62,402 nucleotides of DNA from an uncultured Bacteroidales bacterium (GCA_902770725.1 CACXUA010000010.1:1-62402); one strand, 5' to 3'; shown: positions 14,787 through 24,429, counted from the first letter of the stretch. The notes: generated by a model from the sequence alone, not told the origin. Made by a program: numbers and translations.

Positions 14787-17531
14787 ATGAAGATGAAGAC
14801 AAGAAGTATCATGGCTGCGATGTTTATTCTGGCAGCCACATATGTGCAGGCAGCGCTGACGGCTTACGACCTTCGCTGCGAGTTGTTGCATCAGCCCTGG
14901 GGCATCAACACGACGACACCTGCCTTGAGTTGGAAACTCACACACGACCACAATGGCGTGCAGCAGTCGGCCTATCAAATCCTTGCTGCATCGAGGCCCG
15001 ACCTTCTTACGGAAGACAAGGCAGACCTCTGGAACAGCGGACGCATAGAGAGTGACCAATCTGTCTGGGTTACGTACGCAGGCAAGCCACTTGAAAGCCG
15101 TAGCGTCGTCTATTGGCAAGTGAAGGTTTGGGACGAGAACGGCAAGAGTGGCGACTGGGCACGAGGCGCGAAGTTCTCTGTCGGCATCCTCGACAAAGCA
15201 CTTTGGAAGGGCAAATACATCGGCATGGAGCGAACGGACCGCAAGGTTCAGCCGCTCCTCTACAAGTCGTTCGAGTGCTCGGACACCAAAGCGCCTACCT
15301 TCTTGCACCTCAGCACGTTGGGCTATCACGAGATATATCTGAATGGAGAACGTGTGGGCGATGATGTCCTGACGCCTTCCGTTGTGGAGTACAGCAAGCG
15401 GCATCAGGCGATGACCTACTGCCTCGACGGAAAACTCCAGAAGGGCCGCAACGACCTCGTCATCTGGCTTGGTGGCGGCTTCTACGACAACCCTGACGTT
15501 GTGGGTGTCGTCAAAGGCGGACCATACGTCTTGGCACAGATAGACCAGCGACAGGAGACGGGCGGCTGGCAGACGCTCGCCATGACCGATGACACCTGGC
15601 AGGCAAGGGGAAGCGGCTACTATGATGACGGCATCGCAGGAGCCTGGACATTCGGTGGCGAAGTCGTCAAGGCTGCAGAACTCCTGCCTGACTTCTCCTC
15701 ATCAACGCTCGATGCCGTCAGCTGGCAAGGCGTGAAGACGATGGACATCCCTGCCCAAGAGATCACGCCAATGATGTGCGAGCCCAATCGCATCATGATG
15801 GAGGTGCAAGCCCAGCAGGTCTCGCGTTTCGACGGCAACAAATGGATGGTCGATATGGGACGCAGCATTGTGGGTTGGACACGCATCCACCTCGGAAAAC
15901 TTCGCAAGGGGCAGCGCATCACCATCAGCTATTGCGACATGTTGGCACTCAGCGGTGATTTTGACGAAGGCGTCTTCACCGACCATTACATCGCAAGCGG
16001 CGAGGGCGATGAGACATTCCAGAACAAGTTCAACTACCACGCTTATCGATACATCAAGATAGAAGGTCTGGACTGCCAGCCTGCCCTCTCGGACATTGCC
16101 GGCATGCTGATTCACACGGGCTACGAGAAGGGCTCGTCGTTCGTCTGCAGCGACAAGGACCTTTGCGCCATACATGATATGGTGCACTACACGTTCCGAT
16201 GCCTGACCCTTGGCGGCTATATGGTCGATTGTCCGCACATCGAGCGACAGGGTTATGGTGGCGACGGCAACGCTTCCATACTGGCGGCGCAACTGCAATA
16301 CAATATGTACCCGCTCTATCGGAACTGGTTGCAGGGCTACACAGATGCACAAGGCGACGATGGCGAAGTACCACACGTCGGACCGGCCTTCTGGCGTTGT
16401 GGCGGCGGACCATTCTGGTGTGCCTTCATCGCTAACGCTCCTTGGCAAACCTATCAGCAGTATGGCGACATCCGGCTCCTCGAGTGGTACTATCCCAACA
16501 TGCAGCGTTACATTGCATATGCCGAACAGTTCATGCCCGACGGGCTGCTGACGGTGGAGCACAGATGGCCCAGCACGCGACGCAAGGACTGGTTCCTGGG
16601 CGACTGGGCATTGCCCAACGAGGAGCATCAGACATATACCGAGAGCATCGACCTCGTTAACTCCTGCTCCATGAGCTGGGTGTATGGCATCATGGCAAAC
16701 ACAGCAGAACTGCTGGGGAAGGCCGACGAGGCACAGCTCTACAGGCAGAAGCAGACGGACATCAACCAGCGCATCCACGCTACATATTATAATAAGAAAG
16801 ATGCCACCTACGCCCACGGGCTGCAACTCGACCAGAGCTTCCCGCTCTTTGTCGGTGCCGTTCCAGATGACTTGAAGCAGAAAGTGAACAACGCTCTGAA
16901 GCGAGAGACATACGAACGCTTCGACGGACACCTGTTCACAGGACTTGTAGGCATCCCCATCTTGACGCAATGGTGCACCAAGGCAGGCAATGTTCAGCTC
17001 ATGGCTGACATGCTCAGGCAGCACAGTTTCCCGGGTTACCTCTACATGATTGACAACGGAGCGACGACAACCTGGGAGCATTGGAATGCACGTCGAAGCC
17101 GCATCCACAACTGTTACAACGGCATCGGTTCGTGGTTCTACCAGGCTCTGGCAGGCATTCAGGGCGATACGACAAAACCCGCCTATCGTCATTTCACCAT
17201 CCAACCACAGCTGCCCGACAGCCTGACTTTCGTTAGAGCGCTAAAGCCAACGCCCTACGGCGACATTACCGTCGATTGGAAACGCTCGAGGGACACCTTC
17301 GACCTGCGCCTCATCATACCCGTCGGCACCACCGCCACCGTGCTTTGTCCCGAGGCGTTGAAGGCTGTATCAGTCGAGATGGCAGCCGGCAGGCTCAACC
17401 GTACCGGCCCAGTCTTCAACGAGAAGGAGCGTAACCGCAAGCCCGACCCAGAGCCGACGCGATATAATCCCTCGGAACCCATCGAGCTTGGTAGCGGCAC
17501 ATATCGCCTCATCTACAGGCTGAAGAAATAA
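14787..17531 (+). CDS. Secreted GH78 alpha-L-rhamnosidase
   Basis: Cleaves terminal alpha-L-rhamnose from plant or bacterial glycans. 914 residues with a signal peptide (TRSIMAAMFILAATYVQA). It begins with the Ig-like TAYDLRCELLHQPWGINTTTPALSWKL typical of bacterial GH78, followed by beta-sandwich domains. An (alpha/alpha)6 catalytic barrel runs from about residue 440. The acid segment DCPHIERQGYGGDGNAS lies near residue 480, and the base-side segment TTTWEHWNARRSRIHNCYNG near 760. The start at 14787 follows from the -7 box at 14760; an ATG at 14793 is also possible. Followed by a 22-bp repeat array and the convergent tsaE gene. Confidence 0.92.
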   Translation: MKMKTRSIMAAMFILAATYVQAALTAYDLRCELLHQPWGINTTTPALSWKLTHDHNGVQQSAYQILAASRPDLLTEDKADLWNSGRIESDQSVWVTYAGKPLESRSVVYWQVKVWDENGKSGDWARGAKFSVGILDKALWKGKYIGMERTDRKVQPLLYKSFECSDTKAPTFLHLSTLGYHEIYLNGERVGDDVLTPSVVEYSKRHQAMTYCLDGKLQKGRNDLVIWLGGGFYDNPDVVGVVKGGPYVLAQIDQRQETGGWQTLAMTDDTWQARGSGYYDDGIAGAWTFGGEVVKAAELLPDFSSSTLDAVSWQGVKTMDIPAQEITPMMCEPNRIMMEVQAQQVSRFDGNKWMVDMGRSIVGWTRIHLGKLRKGQRITISYCDMLALSGDFDEGVFTDHYIASGEGDETFQNKFNYHAYRYIKIEGLDCQPALSDIAGMLIHTGYEKGSSFVCSDKDLCAIHDMVHYTFRCLTLGGYMVDCPHIERQGYGGDGNASILAAQLQYNMYPLYRNWLQGYTDAQGDDGEVPHVGPAFWRCGGGPFWCAFIANAPWQTYQQYGDIRLLEWYYPNMQRYIAYAEQFMPDGLLTVEHRWPSTRRKDWFLGDWALPNEEHQTYTESIDLVNSCSMSWVYGIMANTAELLGKADEAQLYRQKQTDINQRIHATYYNKKDATYAHGLQLDQSFPLFVGAVPDDLKQKVNNALKRETYERFDGHLFTGLVGIPILTQWCTKAGNVQLMADMLRQHSFPGYLYMIDNGATTTWEHWNARRSRIHNCYNGIGSWFYQALAGIQGDTTKPAYRHFTIQPQLPDSLTFVRALKPTPYGDITVDWKRSRDTFDLRLIIPVGTTATVLCPEALKAVSVEMAAGRLNRTGPVFNEKERNRKPDPEPTRYNPSEPIELGSGTYRLIYRLKK

Positions 17532-17573
17532 TGCTTCGAGAGTGCTCAAAAAACACAGGCAAGCTAAATATCA

Positions 17574-17661
17574 AACGTGGCGTGTTAAGTTGGCGAATTT
17601 AACGTGCCAAGTTGGCCAACTTAACACGTTAAGTTTACAAACTTGGCGTGCCATGTTTGGG
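17574..17661. repeat. 22-bp phased array (4 units)
   Basis: Units at 17574-17595, 17596-17617, 17618-17639 and 17640-17661. The third contains the perfect dyad AACTTAAC-AC-GTTAAGTT. The array fills the gap between the convergent rhamnosidase and tsaE genes. Confidence 0.9.
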
Positions 17662-17664
17662 GAG

Positions 17665-18078
17665 TTAGCCTAACGTAACAATACGCGACTCATTTTCAAG
17701 GACTTCGATATTTACCTTGATTGTATCATCGGGCAGCAGCTCCTCGACCAGTTCGGGCCACTCGATGAAACAGGGATAGCCGCTGTAGAAGTAGTCTTCG
17801 CAACCGATATCGACGGCTTCGCGAAGATTCTTGATGCGATAGAAATCGAAGTGATAGACAGGCTGACCTGCTGCATCGGCATACTCGTTGACGATGGCGA
17901 AGGTGGGCGACGCCACGACATCCTTCACCCCCAATGCCTCGCAGATGGCTTTGATGAAAGTCGTCTTGCCTGCACCCATCTTACCATAGAAGGCAAAAAC
18001 GCAATTTTCGCCCATTTCATCGACAAATTTCTGTGCTGCCGATGCAATATCCTCGAGACTTTGTATCTTTATTTCCAT
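17665..18078 (-). CDS. tsaE: tRNA threonylcarbamoyladenosine biosynthesis ATPase TsaE
   Basis: A 137-residue P-loop protein needed for the t6A37 modification of ANN-decoding tRNAs. The Walker A motif GKMGAGKTT lies at about residues 32-40. SPTFAIVNEY (switch region) is near 58, YHFDFYRI near 75, and the conserved CFIEWPE near 103. Last gene of the minus-strand run aroA, small protein, porW, porX, tsaE; it starts 9 nt after porX ends. Confidence 0.95.
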   Translation of the reverse strand: MEIKIQSLEDIASAAQKFVDEMGENCVFAFYGKMGAGKTTFIKAICEALGVKDVVASPTFAIVNEYADAAGQPVYHFDFYRIKNLREAVDIGCEDYFYSGYPCFIEWPELVEELLPDDTIKVNIEVLENESRIVTLG

Positions 18079-18087
18079 CTCTTTTCC

Positions 18088-19638
18088 TTATCTTTTCTTC
18101 CCCCTCAGCGTAATCAAAGGGATGAGCATTTCCTCCATACTGATGCCGCCATGCTGGAACGTGTCCTTGTAATACTGGACGTAGTAGTTGTAGTTGTTGG
18201 GATAGGCGAAGAAGTCGTCCTGTTGAGCGAAGATGTAGGTCGTGCTGATGTTGGGGCTGGGCAAGCCTGCACGAAGCGGATCCTTTATCTCGAAGACCTC
18301 CTTCTGGTTGTATGAAAGATTCTTTCCAAGCTTGTAGCGCAGGTTGGTGTTCGTGTTGCGGTCACCGATGACCTTGATAGGGTTATAGCAACGAATACTG
18401 CCGTGATCGGTGGTCAGCACTACTGTGCAATCCTGAGCAGCCAGACTGCGGAAGAGGTCACTCACGGCAGAATGGCGCAACCAACTCTGCGTGATGCTTC
18501 GGTAGGCTGCCTCGTTGCTGGCAAGTTCCCGTACCATAAGGCTTTCCGTACGAGCGTGGCTGAGCATGTCTATGAAGTTGATGACCACGACATTCAAGTC
18601 GTTATTCCGCAACTGAGGTATCTGCTGGACGAACTTCTCTGCGGCATTCGAGTGGTTAATCTTGTGATAAGAGAACGTATTCCTGCGGCGATAGCGTTCG
18701 AGCTGTGTCCTGACCAGCGGCTCCTCGTTGAGGTTCTTGCCCTCTTCGCTGTCCTCGTCCACCCAAAGTTCAGGGAACATCTTGGCGATATTGTTGGGCA
18801 TAAGGCCGCTGAAGATAGCATTGCGGGCATATTGCGTCGCAGTAGGCAGGATGCTGCAATAGAGGTTCTCCTCCACCGAGAAAGCATCTCCTATCTCGCT
18901 AAGCAGGACGCGCCACTGGTCGTAGCGGAAGTTGTCGATGACGATAAGGAAGACCTTCTCGCCCTTATCCAGCAGGGGGAAGATGGTGTGCTTGAAGATG
19001 TCGGGACTCATCACAGGCCTCTCGTCCGGTCTCTCCATCCAACGCATGTAGTTCTTGCGTATGAACTTGGCAAACCCCGTATTGGCCTCGCGTCGCTGCA
19101 TTGCAAGCATCTCCTGCATCCCGCTTTCTGCTTCGCTCAACTGAAGCTCCCAGTACGTCAACTTCTTATAGACATCCTTCCACTCCTCGAGGCTTGAAGC
19201 GTCGTTTATCTGCATCCCCAAGCGTGAGAATTCTTGTTGATAACCCGACTGAGTCTGTTCTGTAACGATTTCCTTCTGCTGGATGTTCTTCTTGAGCGTC
19301 AGCAGGATTTGAGTCGGGTTTACGGGTTTGATAAGGTAGTCGGCAATCTTCGCACCGATGGCCTGTTCCATGATGTGCTCCTCCTCGCTCTTCGTGACCA
19401 TCACGACAGGCGTGGCCGGCAGCAGTTCCTTCACGCGGGTCAGCGTCTCGAGGCCGCTCAGTCCGGGCATATTCTCGTCGAGGAGGATGAGGTCGAAAGC
19501 CTCTTCCGCACAACGGTCCAGTGCATCGTAGCCGTTCGTAACAGTCTCCACCTGGTAACCCTTCTTCTCGAGGAAGAGTATGTGGGCTTTCAGAAGCTCA
19601 ATCTCATCGTCAACCCAAAGCAGTTTGTATGTAGTCAT
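18088..19638 (-). CDS. porX: T9SS response regulator PorX (receiver + PglZ domain)
   Basis: A 516-residue regulator of type IX secretion. Residues 1-120 form a CheY-like receiver with Asp54 (LLDENMPG), the switch Thr in MVTK, and Lys in YLIKPVNP. A helical linker follows, then a PglZ/alkaline-phosphatase-like domain from about residue 205 (VFLIVIDNFRYDQW, TATQYARNAIFSGLMP, VVINFIDMLSHART, VVLTTDHGSI) with metal-binding Asp and His residues. In Porphyromonas and Flavobacterium PorX is required for T9SS function and its PglZ domain has phosphodiesterase activity. Directly downstream of porW, which strengthens the call. Confidence 0.94.
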   Translation of the reverse strand: MTTYKLLWVDDEIELLKAHILFLEKKGYQVETVTNGYDALDRCAEEAFDLILLDENMPGLSGLETLTRVKELLPATPVVMVTKSEEEHIMEQAIGAKIADYLIKPVNPTQILLTLKKNIQQKEIVTEQTQSGYQQEFSRLGMQINDASSLEEWKDVYKKLTYWELQLSEAESGMQEMLAMQRREANTGFAKFIRKNYMRWMERPDERPVMSPDIFKHTIFPLLDKGEKVFLIVIDNFRYDQWRVLLSEIGDAFSVEENLYCSILPTATQYARNAIFSGLMPNNIAKMFPELWVDEDSEEGKNLNEEPLVRTQLERYRRRNTFSYHKINHSNAAEKFVQQIPQLRNNDLNVVVINFIDMLSHARTESLMVRELASNEAAYRSITQSWLRHSAVSDLFRSLAAQDCTVVLTTDHGSIRCYNPIKVIGDRNTNTNLRYKLGKNLSYNQKEVFEIKDPLRAGLPSPNISTTYIFAQQDDFFAYPNNYNYYVQYYKDTFQHGGISMEEMLIPLITLRGKKR

Positions 19639-19663
19639 CTGGTAATAATAGCGTTAGTCGTCA

Positions 19664-22633
19664 TTAAAAGCCGAAGGGGAAATCATCATCATCCTCAGCC
19701 TCAACAGCTTTTTCCTTCTCTTCTTCTTCCCTCTTGTCCAACTCGTCGGGATCGAGAATCTCCAAGTCTTTCGGCGTATCAATCTGCAAATCTTCAGGAA
19801 TATCGAGCGGCGCGAAGTGCTGGTCATAGAACTCCTTGTATTCGTCGAAACTGAATTCCTTGCCAATCATCTTGAGGTTGTCGTCGGAGATGAGCAGAGT
19901 CCTGATGCCTTCCAGCCTTGTCCGCATGTGGTCGTCGGCATAGAGTTTTTGTGCATAAGCGTGCACCTCGTCGTAAGAAAGGAAACCTTTTATAATCATC
20001 ATAGTCAGTCCAGCATCCGCTTGAATCTCGATGTCGAAGTTACGCGCCATGAAATTCGTGAAGTTGTAATGTGCCATCTCATAGACCAACATGTTCTCGT
20101 CGAGGGCCCCCGTCGGATAGGCAAGCACGAAGTTGAAGTCTGCGTATCGGTTATCCTTGAGCTTCGGAACCGCAGCCGTACTGTCGTTCGACTCAGAACG
20201 GGTGCGTCTGCTCCATATACTGCTTGCATCGTAGCGATCGTCCATCAGTAATCGACCTTCGTCAAGACCTTTGACGATAGCTGATGCAATCTCTGAAACC
20301 TCCTCTCTCGGGAACTTTTGCACGACATCGCGAAGCGTCACCATGAAGGTGTCTCGCTGTCCGTCGTAGAGAGAACTCATGGCACGGATGAACATCATGC
20401 GAGCTCTGTGCTTGCCTTCGGGGAAGTTGTCAGTGCTGAACTGGTAGTTCTGTTCAACAGTCTTGTAATCCTCTTTCTGATAGGAAGCATAAGCCTCGGC
20501 ATAAATACTGTCTTCGACGTGCTTGCCTTCGCGGGCTATCATCTCGTAGTTAGGATTGCCAAGCAGTGCAGACAACTTAGCATCGGGGAAGTCCTCGAGC
20601 AGGTAGCCCTTATATTCCTCTGCGCCCTCCAAGTCTTGAAGACGGCCATAAAGCAGGAAGAGATGATAGAAGATGTTGTCCGTGCCATCGTGCTCGGGGA
20701 AGTCATTCAGGAAACGAATCATCGTCTTCTCTGCAAGAGGAAAGTTCTCAAGCTGTTCCTGCTCCTGGATGCCAGCATTGTAAAGGGCATCGCCCAGCAG
20801 ACGATTCGACTCCGCCATCTGCTCCTCGGTGAAAGGAATCTGCTTGAGGTAGTACTCGCGCTCGTGTGGATCATTACCTAACGAGTCCTTGCGTGCCTTC
20901 TCCGCAGCGGCAATGCTATCGGCAGCGGCAGCACTGGTTGCAGCTCCGAAGAGGCTATCGGCAGCAGCCTCATCGTATTTGTAATCGGCAAAATCAGGAT
21001 TGTTCTTCACAAGAGACTGCTTGTTGCTGACGCGCCAATAGTCTTCATTCGCACGCATACCCCAACGCCTTTGGAACTCCTGAATACCATTTCGAACAGT
21101 CATGGGGTTGTAGAAGTACCAGTCGCCTTGCTGCTGACCACCCATCATGTTGTTCATCTGATTCATGCCGGGTTGCTTAGCCATTCCTGCAGCATTGTTC
21201 ATCGCGCCATTGTTCATGGTGTTCGGATTAAGCGTACCTGCTGCTGCTGCCTTCTTCGCTTCTTCCTTCTCCTTCTTACGCAAGGCGGCAATGACGCGGT
21301 CAATGGCTGCTAGGTACACTTCTTCAGGACTCTCTGCAAGGATCTGCAGGCTATCTTGCAACTTGATAGTGCTCAGGTGAGGCTCCAAGTCGGAAAGTAT
21401 CTTGCTGCGACGCTCTGTCTCTTTATACTCGTAATGTTCCTTGTCGAGCGCACTTACACAGAGTTTGTATGTACGAGCCGCTTCGATGTAGTTTTCCTGC
21501 TCCCAATAAAGTTGACTGAGATGCAGCAGAAGCGTTGCTTTATCCGGACCATTCTTCTTGCTTTCCTCTAAACCTTTCTCCCAAGCATAGATGCAATGCG
21601 TGGTATCTTCGTTGCTGAGATAGATGTTGCCCATTGCATAATAGACCTTGTCGAGGTAGTCCTTGTTCTTGTCACTCTTGGCCATTCTCTTCAGTCGGGC
21701 AATCATCTGACGGAACTTACCCTTGTGCATCACCTCTGTCTGCATGATGCGAGCGTTGAAGGCTACTTCGTAAGGAGGATTGGCGCGTATCACCTTGGAG
21801 AGTGTTTTGTAAGCCAACGTATCACGTCCCGTTTCATGATAGAGTTGTGCAAGCAGGAAGTTAAGGCGTGCCTTAGGCAACTTGCCTTTTGTCGAACTGA
21901 TTGTGTTCTTCAAATAGGGTATTGCCTCCTTATACTGACGAGTGAGCACATAATAACCCGCCTTTGTATTATCAACTTCCTTTTGTCCCTTGCGTGTGAT
22001 ACTGTCGCGCTTCATCTTGTTCAGAAGGTCTTCAGCATCATAAGGCCAGTTCAGTGCAACATAGCAACGAGCCAACTTTGCCTTGGCAACAGATGTAATG
22101 TCCGGCTGCGTGCTGTATAATCGAATAATGTAATTATATGTAGAGGCCGCTTCGAAGAATTCACCTTTCTGGAACTGAGCATCAGCCATCCTGAACCAAG
22201 CATGATATATGTATGGATTGAACTCCTTGCGAGCAAGGAACTCTTTCTCCTTATCTGTGCGTTTCTTATTACCCTTGATGATGGGACGCTTCTTGATGCT
22301 ATGCACCTTGATAGCCTTCTCGCTCTTCGTGATGGCAGTCTCGAAATTACTCTTTCCTATGTTAGCCGTTGACTTGTTGGTGCAGATGTACATAGGAAGA
22401 ATCTCATTGAAGTTATCCTTATGGCCTTTATATTGTGCCTCGTAACCATCGAGGTAAGCCATATCACCATTAAAGAGCGTATTATAATGAGCGGTCAAAG
22501 CATGGTAGGCACGCGTAGAAGACGTATTCTTCTTAGTGGAACAAGACACAAACAGCACAAGCATCGCGACGACAAACATCACGACGCAATGTCTTGCACT
22601 TAGCCACTTCTTATGACACCCTTGCCTACTCAT
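19664..22633 (-). CDS. porW: T9SS-associated TPR lipoprotein PorW/SprE
   Basis: A 989-residue lipoprotein (signal ends VLFVS, Cys31, followed by STKKNTSSTRAYHALTAHYN). The opening RAYHxLTAHYNTLFNG, with an early glycine-containing YLDGYE, is typical of the PorW/SprE family. TPR-type helical pairs run through residues 130-450. A low-complexity Asn/Met/Gln stretch (about 460-500) leads to QQQGDWYFYNPMTVRNGIQEFQRRWG, another family hallmark. More TPR-like repeats follow, and the C-terminus is very acidic (DDDDFPFGF). Family members link T9SS outer-membrane parts to the PorLM motor. The gene starts 31 nt after the small Cys/His-rich protein ends. Confidence 0.9.
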   Translation of the reverse strand: MSRQGCHKKWLSARHCVVMFVVAMLVLFVSCSTKKNTSSTRAYHALTAHYNTLFNGDMAYLDGYEAQYKGHKDNFNEILPMYICTNKSTANIGKSNFETAITKSEKAIKVHSIKKRPIIKGNKKRTDKEKEFLARKEFNPYIYHAWFRMADAQFQKGEFFEAASTYNYIIRLYSTQPDITSVAKAKLARCYVALNWPYDAEDLLNKMKRDSITRKGQKEVDNTKAGYYVLTRQYKEAIPYLKNTISSTKGKLPKARLNFLLAQLYHETGRDTLAYKTLSKVIRANPPYEVAFNARIMQTEVMHKGKFRQMIARLKRMAKSDKNKDYLDKVYYAMGNIYLSNEDTTHCIYAWEKGLEESKKNGPDKATLLLHLSQLYWEQENYIEAARTYKLCVSALDKEHYEYKETERRSKILSDLEPHLSTIKLQDSLQILAESPEEVYLAAIDRVIAALRKKEKEEAKKAAAAGTLNPNTMNNGAMNNAAGMAKQPGMNQMNNMMGGQQQGDWYFYNPMTVRNGIQEFQRRWGMRANEDYWRVSNKQSLVKNNPDFADYKYDEAAADSLFGAATSAAAADSIAAAEKARKDSLGNDPHEREYYLKQIPFTEEQMAESNRLLGDALYNAGIQEQEQLENFPLAEKTMIRFLNDFPEHDGTDNIFYHLFLLYGRLQDLEGAEEYKGYLLEDFPDAKLSALLGNPNYEMIAREGKHVEDSIYAEAYASYQKEDYKTVEQNYQFSTDNFPEGKHRARMMFIRAMSSLYDGQRDTFMVTLRDVVQKFPREEVSEIASAIVKGLDEGRLLMDDRYDASSIWSRRTRSESNDSTAAVPKLKDNRYADFNFVLAYPTGALDENMLVYEMAHYNFTNFMARNFDIEIQADAGLTMMIIKGFLSYDEVHAYAQKLYADDHMRTRLEGIRTLLISDDNLKMIGKEFSFDEYKEFYDQHFAPLDIPEDLQIDTPKDLEILDPDELDKREEEEKEKAVEAEDDDDFPFGF

Positions 22634-22664
22634 ACTATAATATATAACGTGCGCGCGTAGGATT

Positions 22665-22955
22665 TTATTGTATCAGATCACCAACAATGAGTAAAACTTC
22701 GTCCTTCAACTCGTCGGGGAGGTTGACTTGACGCAGTTCAAGACTATGCAACCAGCCCGACACTTCATCTGTTCTCATAGTGTAGAGGACCTCGCGAAAC
22801 TCCTCGACCTCCTCTTCGCTGTAGGTCGTTCGGCCACGGAAGCGGTCGAGTTCCTCGTCTTCGTAATACTCGATGTCCTCTCTTATAGCACGCAAGTTGT
22901 CCTTCTCGCAGACCTCATGCAGCCCGCAACACTCAAAATCTACTTTTCTTGGCAT
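22665..22955 (-). CDS. Small conserved-looking Cys/His protein, unknown function
   Basis: A 96-residue cytosolic protein I do not recognise. The N-terminus holds a compact CCGLHEVCEK motif (Cys9, Cys10, His13, Cys16) that could bind a metal. A very acidic stretch YYEDEELDRFRGR follows, then a helical C-terminal half ending in a hydrophobic LKDEVLLIVGDLIQ. Its start overlaps the 3' end of aroA by 16 nt and it precedes porW by 31 nt, so it is certainly co-transcribed with both. The position suggests a role linked to porW or to a basic cell process, but nothing in the sequence proves it. Confidence 0.72.
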   Translation of the reverse strand: MPRKVDFECCGLHEVCEKDNLRAIREDIEYYEDEELDRFRGRTTYSEEEVEEFREVLYTMRTDEVSGWLHSLELRQVNLPDELKDEVLLIVGDLIQ

Positions 22956-24205
22956 ATCGTGAAGCCTACTTTACTAAGGTCGTCCCAGAAGGAAGGGTAC
23001 GATTTGCTTACCACCTCTGGGTTGTTTATTTGTATCTCTCCGCCTGTGCGAAGGCAAACAGGGGCCAATGACATTGCCATACGATGGTCGTCGTAGGTGT
23101 CGAACTCGAATGTCTCGTAAGGCAACATATCGAGGTCCTCTATCTCATAGAAGCCTTCCCACAGCAATTCGTTATCCTGCTCTTCCAGACGCACTATCTT
23201 GCCCAACTCATTGTTCAGGGCTGCGATGCGATCAGTCTCCTTTATGCGAAGGCTTTGCAAACCATAGAGATGGAACGGGACGTCAAGCATAGAGCAAGTC
23301 ACTGCAAACGTCTGTGCAAGGTCAGGCTGATGTGTGAAGTCACAACTGAAGTGGCATGTGATGCCGCCTCCTTTCTTGAGCTGTATAACCTCTTGCCCGT
23401 CGCCATCCACATAGTATCGCGTCTGCACTCCCAATTCCTGGAACAATTGCCACACTCTGCTATCACCTTGCAGGCTGTCACGATGCAGACCAATGAGTTC
23501 CACCTCGGCATTTGTGTCTGGAGTAAGGGCGACCATTTCGTACCAATAACTGGCTGCGCTCCAATCACTCTCGATGTGATAAGGGCGCTGAAGGTAAGAG
23601 CCTGGCTGCACCTCTATGACATTGTCGCCTTTCCACTCCACCTTCGCTCCGAAATCACGCATCATACTGATTGTCATATCCAGGTATGGCCTACTGGCAA
23701 TGTTTCCCTCCAACGTGAGATGCAAGCCTTTCTTCAATGTGGGGGCAATCATCAGGAGGGCAGAGATATATTGGGAACTGACATCGCCTGGAACAGTCAG
23801 AGAGCCGCCTTCAAGGTTATCGTGACCTACAATGTGCAGAGGCGGGAAGCCTTCCTCGCCTTCGTATGTGATGGTGGCTCCCAGTTGGCGAAGCGCATCG
23901 ACGAGGATGCCGATGGGACGATGCTTCATTCGTTCCGTGCCGCTGATGGTATGTTCACCAGGCATAACACTGAGGTAAGCAGTCAGGAACCGCATTGCTG
24001 TCCCAGCAGCACCAATGTCAATAAACTCCGGCATATCTTGCAGGGCACGAAGCATCACCTTTGTATCGTCGGAATCCGACAGATTATCGGGCAACGATGT
24101 GCTCTTGCTCAGTGCATTAAGGATTAGTGCACGGTTACTGATGCTCTTGCTTGCAGGCAGTACGATTCGCCCTCTAAGTTGCTTTCCTGACCTTATCTTT
24201 ATCAT
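22940..24205 (-). CDS. aroA: 3-phosphoshikimate 1-carboxyvinyltransferase (EPSP synthase)
   Basis: Transfers the enolpyruvyl group of PEP to shikimate-3-phosphate, the sixth step of the shikimate pathway. At 421 residues it is near the usual length. Substrate-binding motifs are LPASKSISNRALIL at residue 16, GAAGTAMRFLTAYLS near 82 and ETDRIAALNNEL near 330. The C-terminal DDHRMAMSLAPV near 375 and VVSKSYPSFW near 403 are also present. First gene of the five-gene run leading through porW and porX to tsaE. A -7 box lies 33 nt upstream. Confidence 0.96.
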   Translation of the reverse strand: MIKIRSGKQLRGRIVLPASKSISNRALILNALSKSTSLPDNLSDSDDTKVMLRALQDMPEFIDIGAAGTAMRFLTAYLSVMPGEHTISGTERMKHRPIGILVDALRQLGATITYEGEEGFPPLHIVGHDNLEGGSLTVPGDVSSQYISALLMIAPTLKKGLHLTLEGNIASRPYLDMTISMMRDFGAKVEWKGDNVIEVQPGSYLQRPYHIESDWSAASYWYEMVALTPDTNAEVELIGLHRDSLQGDSRVWQLFQELGVQTRYYVDGDGQEVIQLKKGGGITCHFSCDFTHQPDLAQTFAVTCSMLDVPFHLYGLQSLRIKETDRIAALNNELGKIVRLEEQDNELLWEGFYEIEDLDMLPYETFEFDTYDDHRMAMSLAPVCLRTGGEIQINNPEVVSKSYPSFWDDLSKVGFTICQEK

Positions 24206-24237
24206 TTACCTTCTACCTTTTTCTACGAAATTTGGCA

Positions 24238-24245
24238 CAAAGTTA
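24238..24245 (-). promoter_or_regulatory. -7 box for the aroA-porW-porX-tsaE run
   Basis: TAACTTTG on the minus strand, 33 nt before the aroA start. It is the only good box found ahead of these five genes. Confidence 0.62.
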
Positions 24246-24277
24246 CGAAAAAGTTTGGAAGGAACAAAAAAAAGTCA

Positions 24278-24285
24278 TACCTTTG
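24278..24285 (+). promoter_or_regulatory. -7 box for tRNA-Pro
   Basis: TACCTTTG followed by CACCC, 20 nt before the tRNA 5' end. Confidence 0.7.
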
Positions 24286-24304
24286 CACCCACAAACTTAA
24301 GGAA

Positions 24305-24377
24305 CGGGATGTAGCGCAGTTGGTAGCGCACACGTCTGGGGGGCGCGAGGTCGCAAGTTCGAGTCTTGTCATCCCGA
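24305..24377 (+). tRNA. tRNA-Pro (anticodon GGG)
   Basis: A 73-nt cloverleaf. Acceptor CGGGATG pairs with CATCCCG (24370-24376), and A is the discriminator base. The D arm is GCGC-AGTTGGTA-GCGC, and the anticodon loop CTGGGGG gives GGG. The T arm GCAAG-TTCGAGT-CTTGT is complete. The anticodon stem CACGT/GCGCG has an A-C mismatch and a terminal U-G pair, which is slightly unusual. CCA is not encoded. Confidence 0.93.
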
Positions 24378-24382
24378 CCTGA

Positions 24383-24429
24383 GAAGAAGCCAATCACTTA
24401 GCAATAAGAGGTTGGCTTCTTCCTTTTTT
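24383..24429 (+). terminator. Terminator after tRNA-Pro
   Basis: GAAGAAGCCAA (24383-24393) pairs with TTGGCTTCTTC (24412-24422), followed by CTTTTTT. Confidence 0.9.

Noticed and set aside
15702..17204. 500-residue ORF antisense to the rhamnosidase
   Set aside because: It mirrors a strongly supported GH78 gene; the composition is a shadow of G/C-rich third positions and there is no start context.
18088..19638. PglZ domain as a BREX phage-defence component
   Set aside because: The receiver-PglZ architecture and the adjacent porW gene identify PorX; no other BREX genes are present.
22665..22955. Phospholipase call for the small Cys/His protein
   Set aside because: No catalytic motif of any phospholipase is visible; left as unknown.
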